NCBI GenBank assembly: GCA_947625995.1
Contig: CANQQN010000038.1
Location: forward strand, 1 to 12,207
Origin: an uncultured Lachnospiraceae bacterium
GTDB taxonomy: Bacteria > Bacillota > Clostridia > Lachnospirales > Lachnospiraceae
DNA: 12,207 bases
Direction of reading: 5' to 3'
The notes beneath the pieces are model-generated. The model ran no database searches, had not been told where the DNA came from, and saw only the letters and a program-made list of their open reading frames with translations. A program made the position numbers and the translations under genes. Shown in pieces: positions 11,371-12,207 of this stretch (position 1 is its first letter; each line of letters starts with the position of its first letter).

Positions 11371-12207
11371 ATGCCGGAACAAAAAAAGACAAGCAATGGG
11401 AAAGTGGTAGAAGCAACCAGCGAAGAGATTCAGCGCCGCAGGCAATTGCTTCAGCAAAAGAAAAGAAAAAGGCTGCAGCGCCAGAGAGCGGTCATACTGG
11501 TGATCATTTTTGCGGTGCTGGGTCTGATCGCAGGCAAGATCGTCTATGACAGGACCCACAGCCCGGACAGCGGACAGATCGCCGGCAACCAAGATACACC
11601 GGCAACAAAAGAGCCTGATGAGAACGCGCAAAAAGAAGCCCGTCGCGCGGAGATGATGAAGCAGGCGGAAACCATTGCGGCAGGTTATGATTACGACAAA
11701 GCCGTAGAGTTATTAAAGACGATTGAAAATTATGAGAATGACACCAAAGTATCGGACCTTATTTCCAGATATGAGACCATGAAGGGTTCTCTGGTGGAGT
11801 ACGATATTACTCAGGTGACCCATATCTTCTTCCATACACTGATCAATAACTGTGACAAGGTATTTGACGGCGATTATAAGGAAGGGGACTACAATCAGGT
11901 GATGACTACCGTGGAGGAATTTAACGCCATTTTGCAGTCCATGTATCAAAAAGGGTATGTGCTGGTAAGTCTTCGGGATATGGCCGGATACGTCACCCAC
12001 GAGGACGGGTCCGTCACATGGGAAAAGGGCTCTATCATGCTGCCGGAAGGGAAAAAGGCGTTCGTGATCTCCGAGGATGACGTCAGTTACTATGAGTATA
12101 TGGACGGGGACGGCTATCCCAGCCGCCTGTGTATCGGGGAGGACGGAAACATCACCAATGAGGTGATCAACGATGATGGCTCCAAAACCTACGGCTCCTT
12201 TGACATG
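11371..12207 (+). CDS. Membrane-anchored polysaccharide deacetylase-like protein, 5' part
   Basis: Open reading frame of 279 codons from ATG 11371, still open at the window end. GGAG (11360-11363) lies 7 bases upstream. Residues 1-39 are basic and cytoplasmic (RRRQLLQQKKRKRLQRQR), residues about 40-55 form one hydrophobic helix (VILVIIFAVLGLIAGK), and the rest should face outside: a signal-anchor topology. A Thr/Pro/Asp/Glu-rich stretch and a charged helical region (about 60-145) lead to VTHIFFHTLI (149-158), an LQSMYQKGYVLVSLRDM segment (188-204) and LPEGKKAFVISEDDVSYYEYM (224-244). This order resembles the start of NodB-type deacetylases of the PgaB/IcaB kind (HxxF/YHxL, then a GYxxVSLxD segment, then LPxKxxVxTFDDG), but the TFDDG motif reads ISEDDVS here. 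The metal-binding His motif would lie beyond the window. Substrate unknown; a wall or surface glycan is a guess. Confidence 0.78.
   Translation, partial: MPEQKKTSNGKVVEATSEEIQRRRQLLQQKKRKRLQRQRAVILVIIFAVLGLIAGKIVYDRTHSPDSGQIAGNQDTPATKEPDENAQKEARRAEMMKQAETIAAGYDYDKAVELLKTIENYENDTKVSDLISRYETMKGSLVEYDITQVTHIFFHTLINNCDKVFDGDYKEGDYNQVMTTVEEFNAILQSMYQKGYVLVSLRDMAGYVTHEDGSVTWEKGSIMLPEGKKAFVISEDDVSYYEYMDGDGYPSRLCIGEDGNITNEVINDDGSKTYGSFDM

Noticed and set aside
11307..11549. 80-codon + strand frame overlapping the start of the deacetylase-like gene
   Set aside because: It starts without a ribosome binding site and overlaps in another frame the better-supported ATG 11371, which has GGAG at the right distance and an open frame to the window end with a clear membrane helix.
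1..12207. CRISPR array, mobile element, toxin-antitoxin or defence system
   Set aside because: No spaced direct repeats, transposase, integrase, nuclease or toxin-like gene was seen; every sizeable frame is assigned to housekeeping metabolism, ribosome, lipid, repair or envelope functions.

Overview
The window looks like a core chromosomal segment from a Clostridia-type Firmicute, most likely Lachnospiraceae-like. The evidence is the set of gene families, purine-rich AGGAGG-type ribosome binding sites, mixed ATG and GTG starts, moderate base composition by eye, and the order rpmB (divergent), asp23/yloU, fakA/yloV, recG, which is familiar from Firmicutes. I see no IS element, phage gene, tRNA, rRNA or CRISPR array. 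No stretch over 300 bases lacks a gene. The longest non-coding gaps are about 193 bases (6849-7041), 147 bases (9077-9223) and 146 bases (1219-1364).

Region 1 (1-6650, + strand) is a folate-centred cluster: folC (with a suspicious 5' end), a structured leader, folE, an HD-domain phosphohydrolase, folP, a fused folB-folK, the bifunctional pheA (chorismate mutase-prephenate dehydratase), and a DUF815-family ATPase. From folE onward the gaps are 3-46 bases, so this part reads as one operon; it ends at a bidirectional terminator (6609-6650). FolE, FolB, FolK, FolP and FolC cover GTP to dihydrofolate/folylpolyglutamate except the removal of phosphates from dihydroneopterin triphosphate. The HD-domain protein sits exactly where that enzyme would be expected. 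PheA draws on chorismate, which is also the precursor of the p-aminobenzoate that FolP uses.

Region 2 (6663-7041) holds rpmB (ribosomal protein L28, zinc-ribbon form) on the minus strand, and a divergent promoter region.

Region 3 (7042-11272, + strand) holds an Asp23/Gls24-family protein, fatty acid kinase FakA, an unusually long terminator hairpin, and the helicase recG.

Region 4 (11371-12207) is the 5' part of a membrane-anchored polysaccharide deacetylase-like protein that runs off the window end.

Most of the window is well-known biology. The points most worth a second look are: (a) the 1274-1350 structured RNA ahead of folE, whose closing stem competes with an anti-Shine-Dalgarno pairing; (b) the HD protein as a candidate for the missing folate-pathway phosphatase; (c) signs of a small deletion or frameshift at the 5' end of folC; (d) a 24-bp uninterrupted hairpin between fakA and recG.
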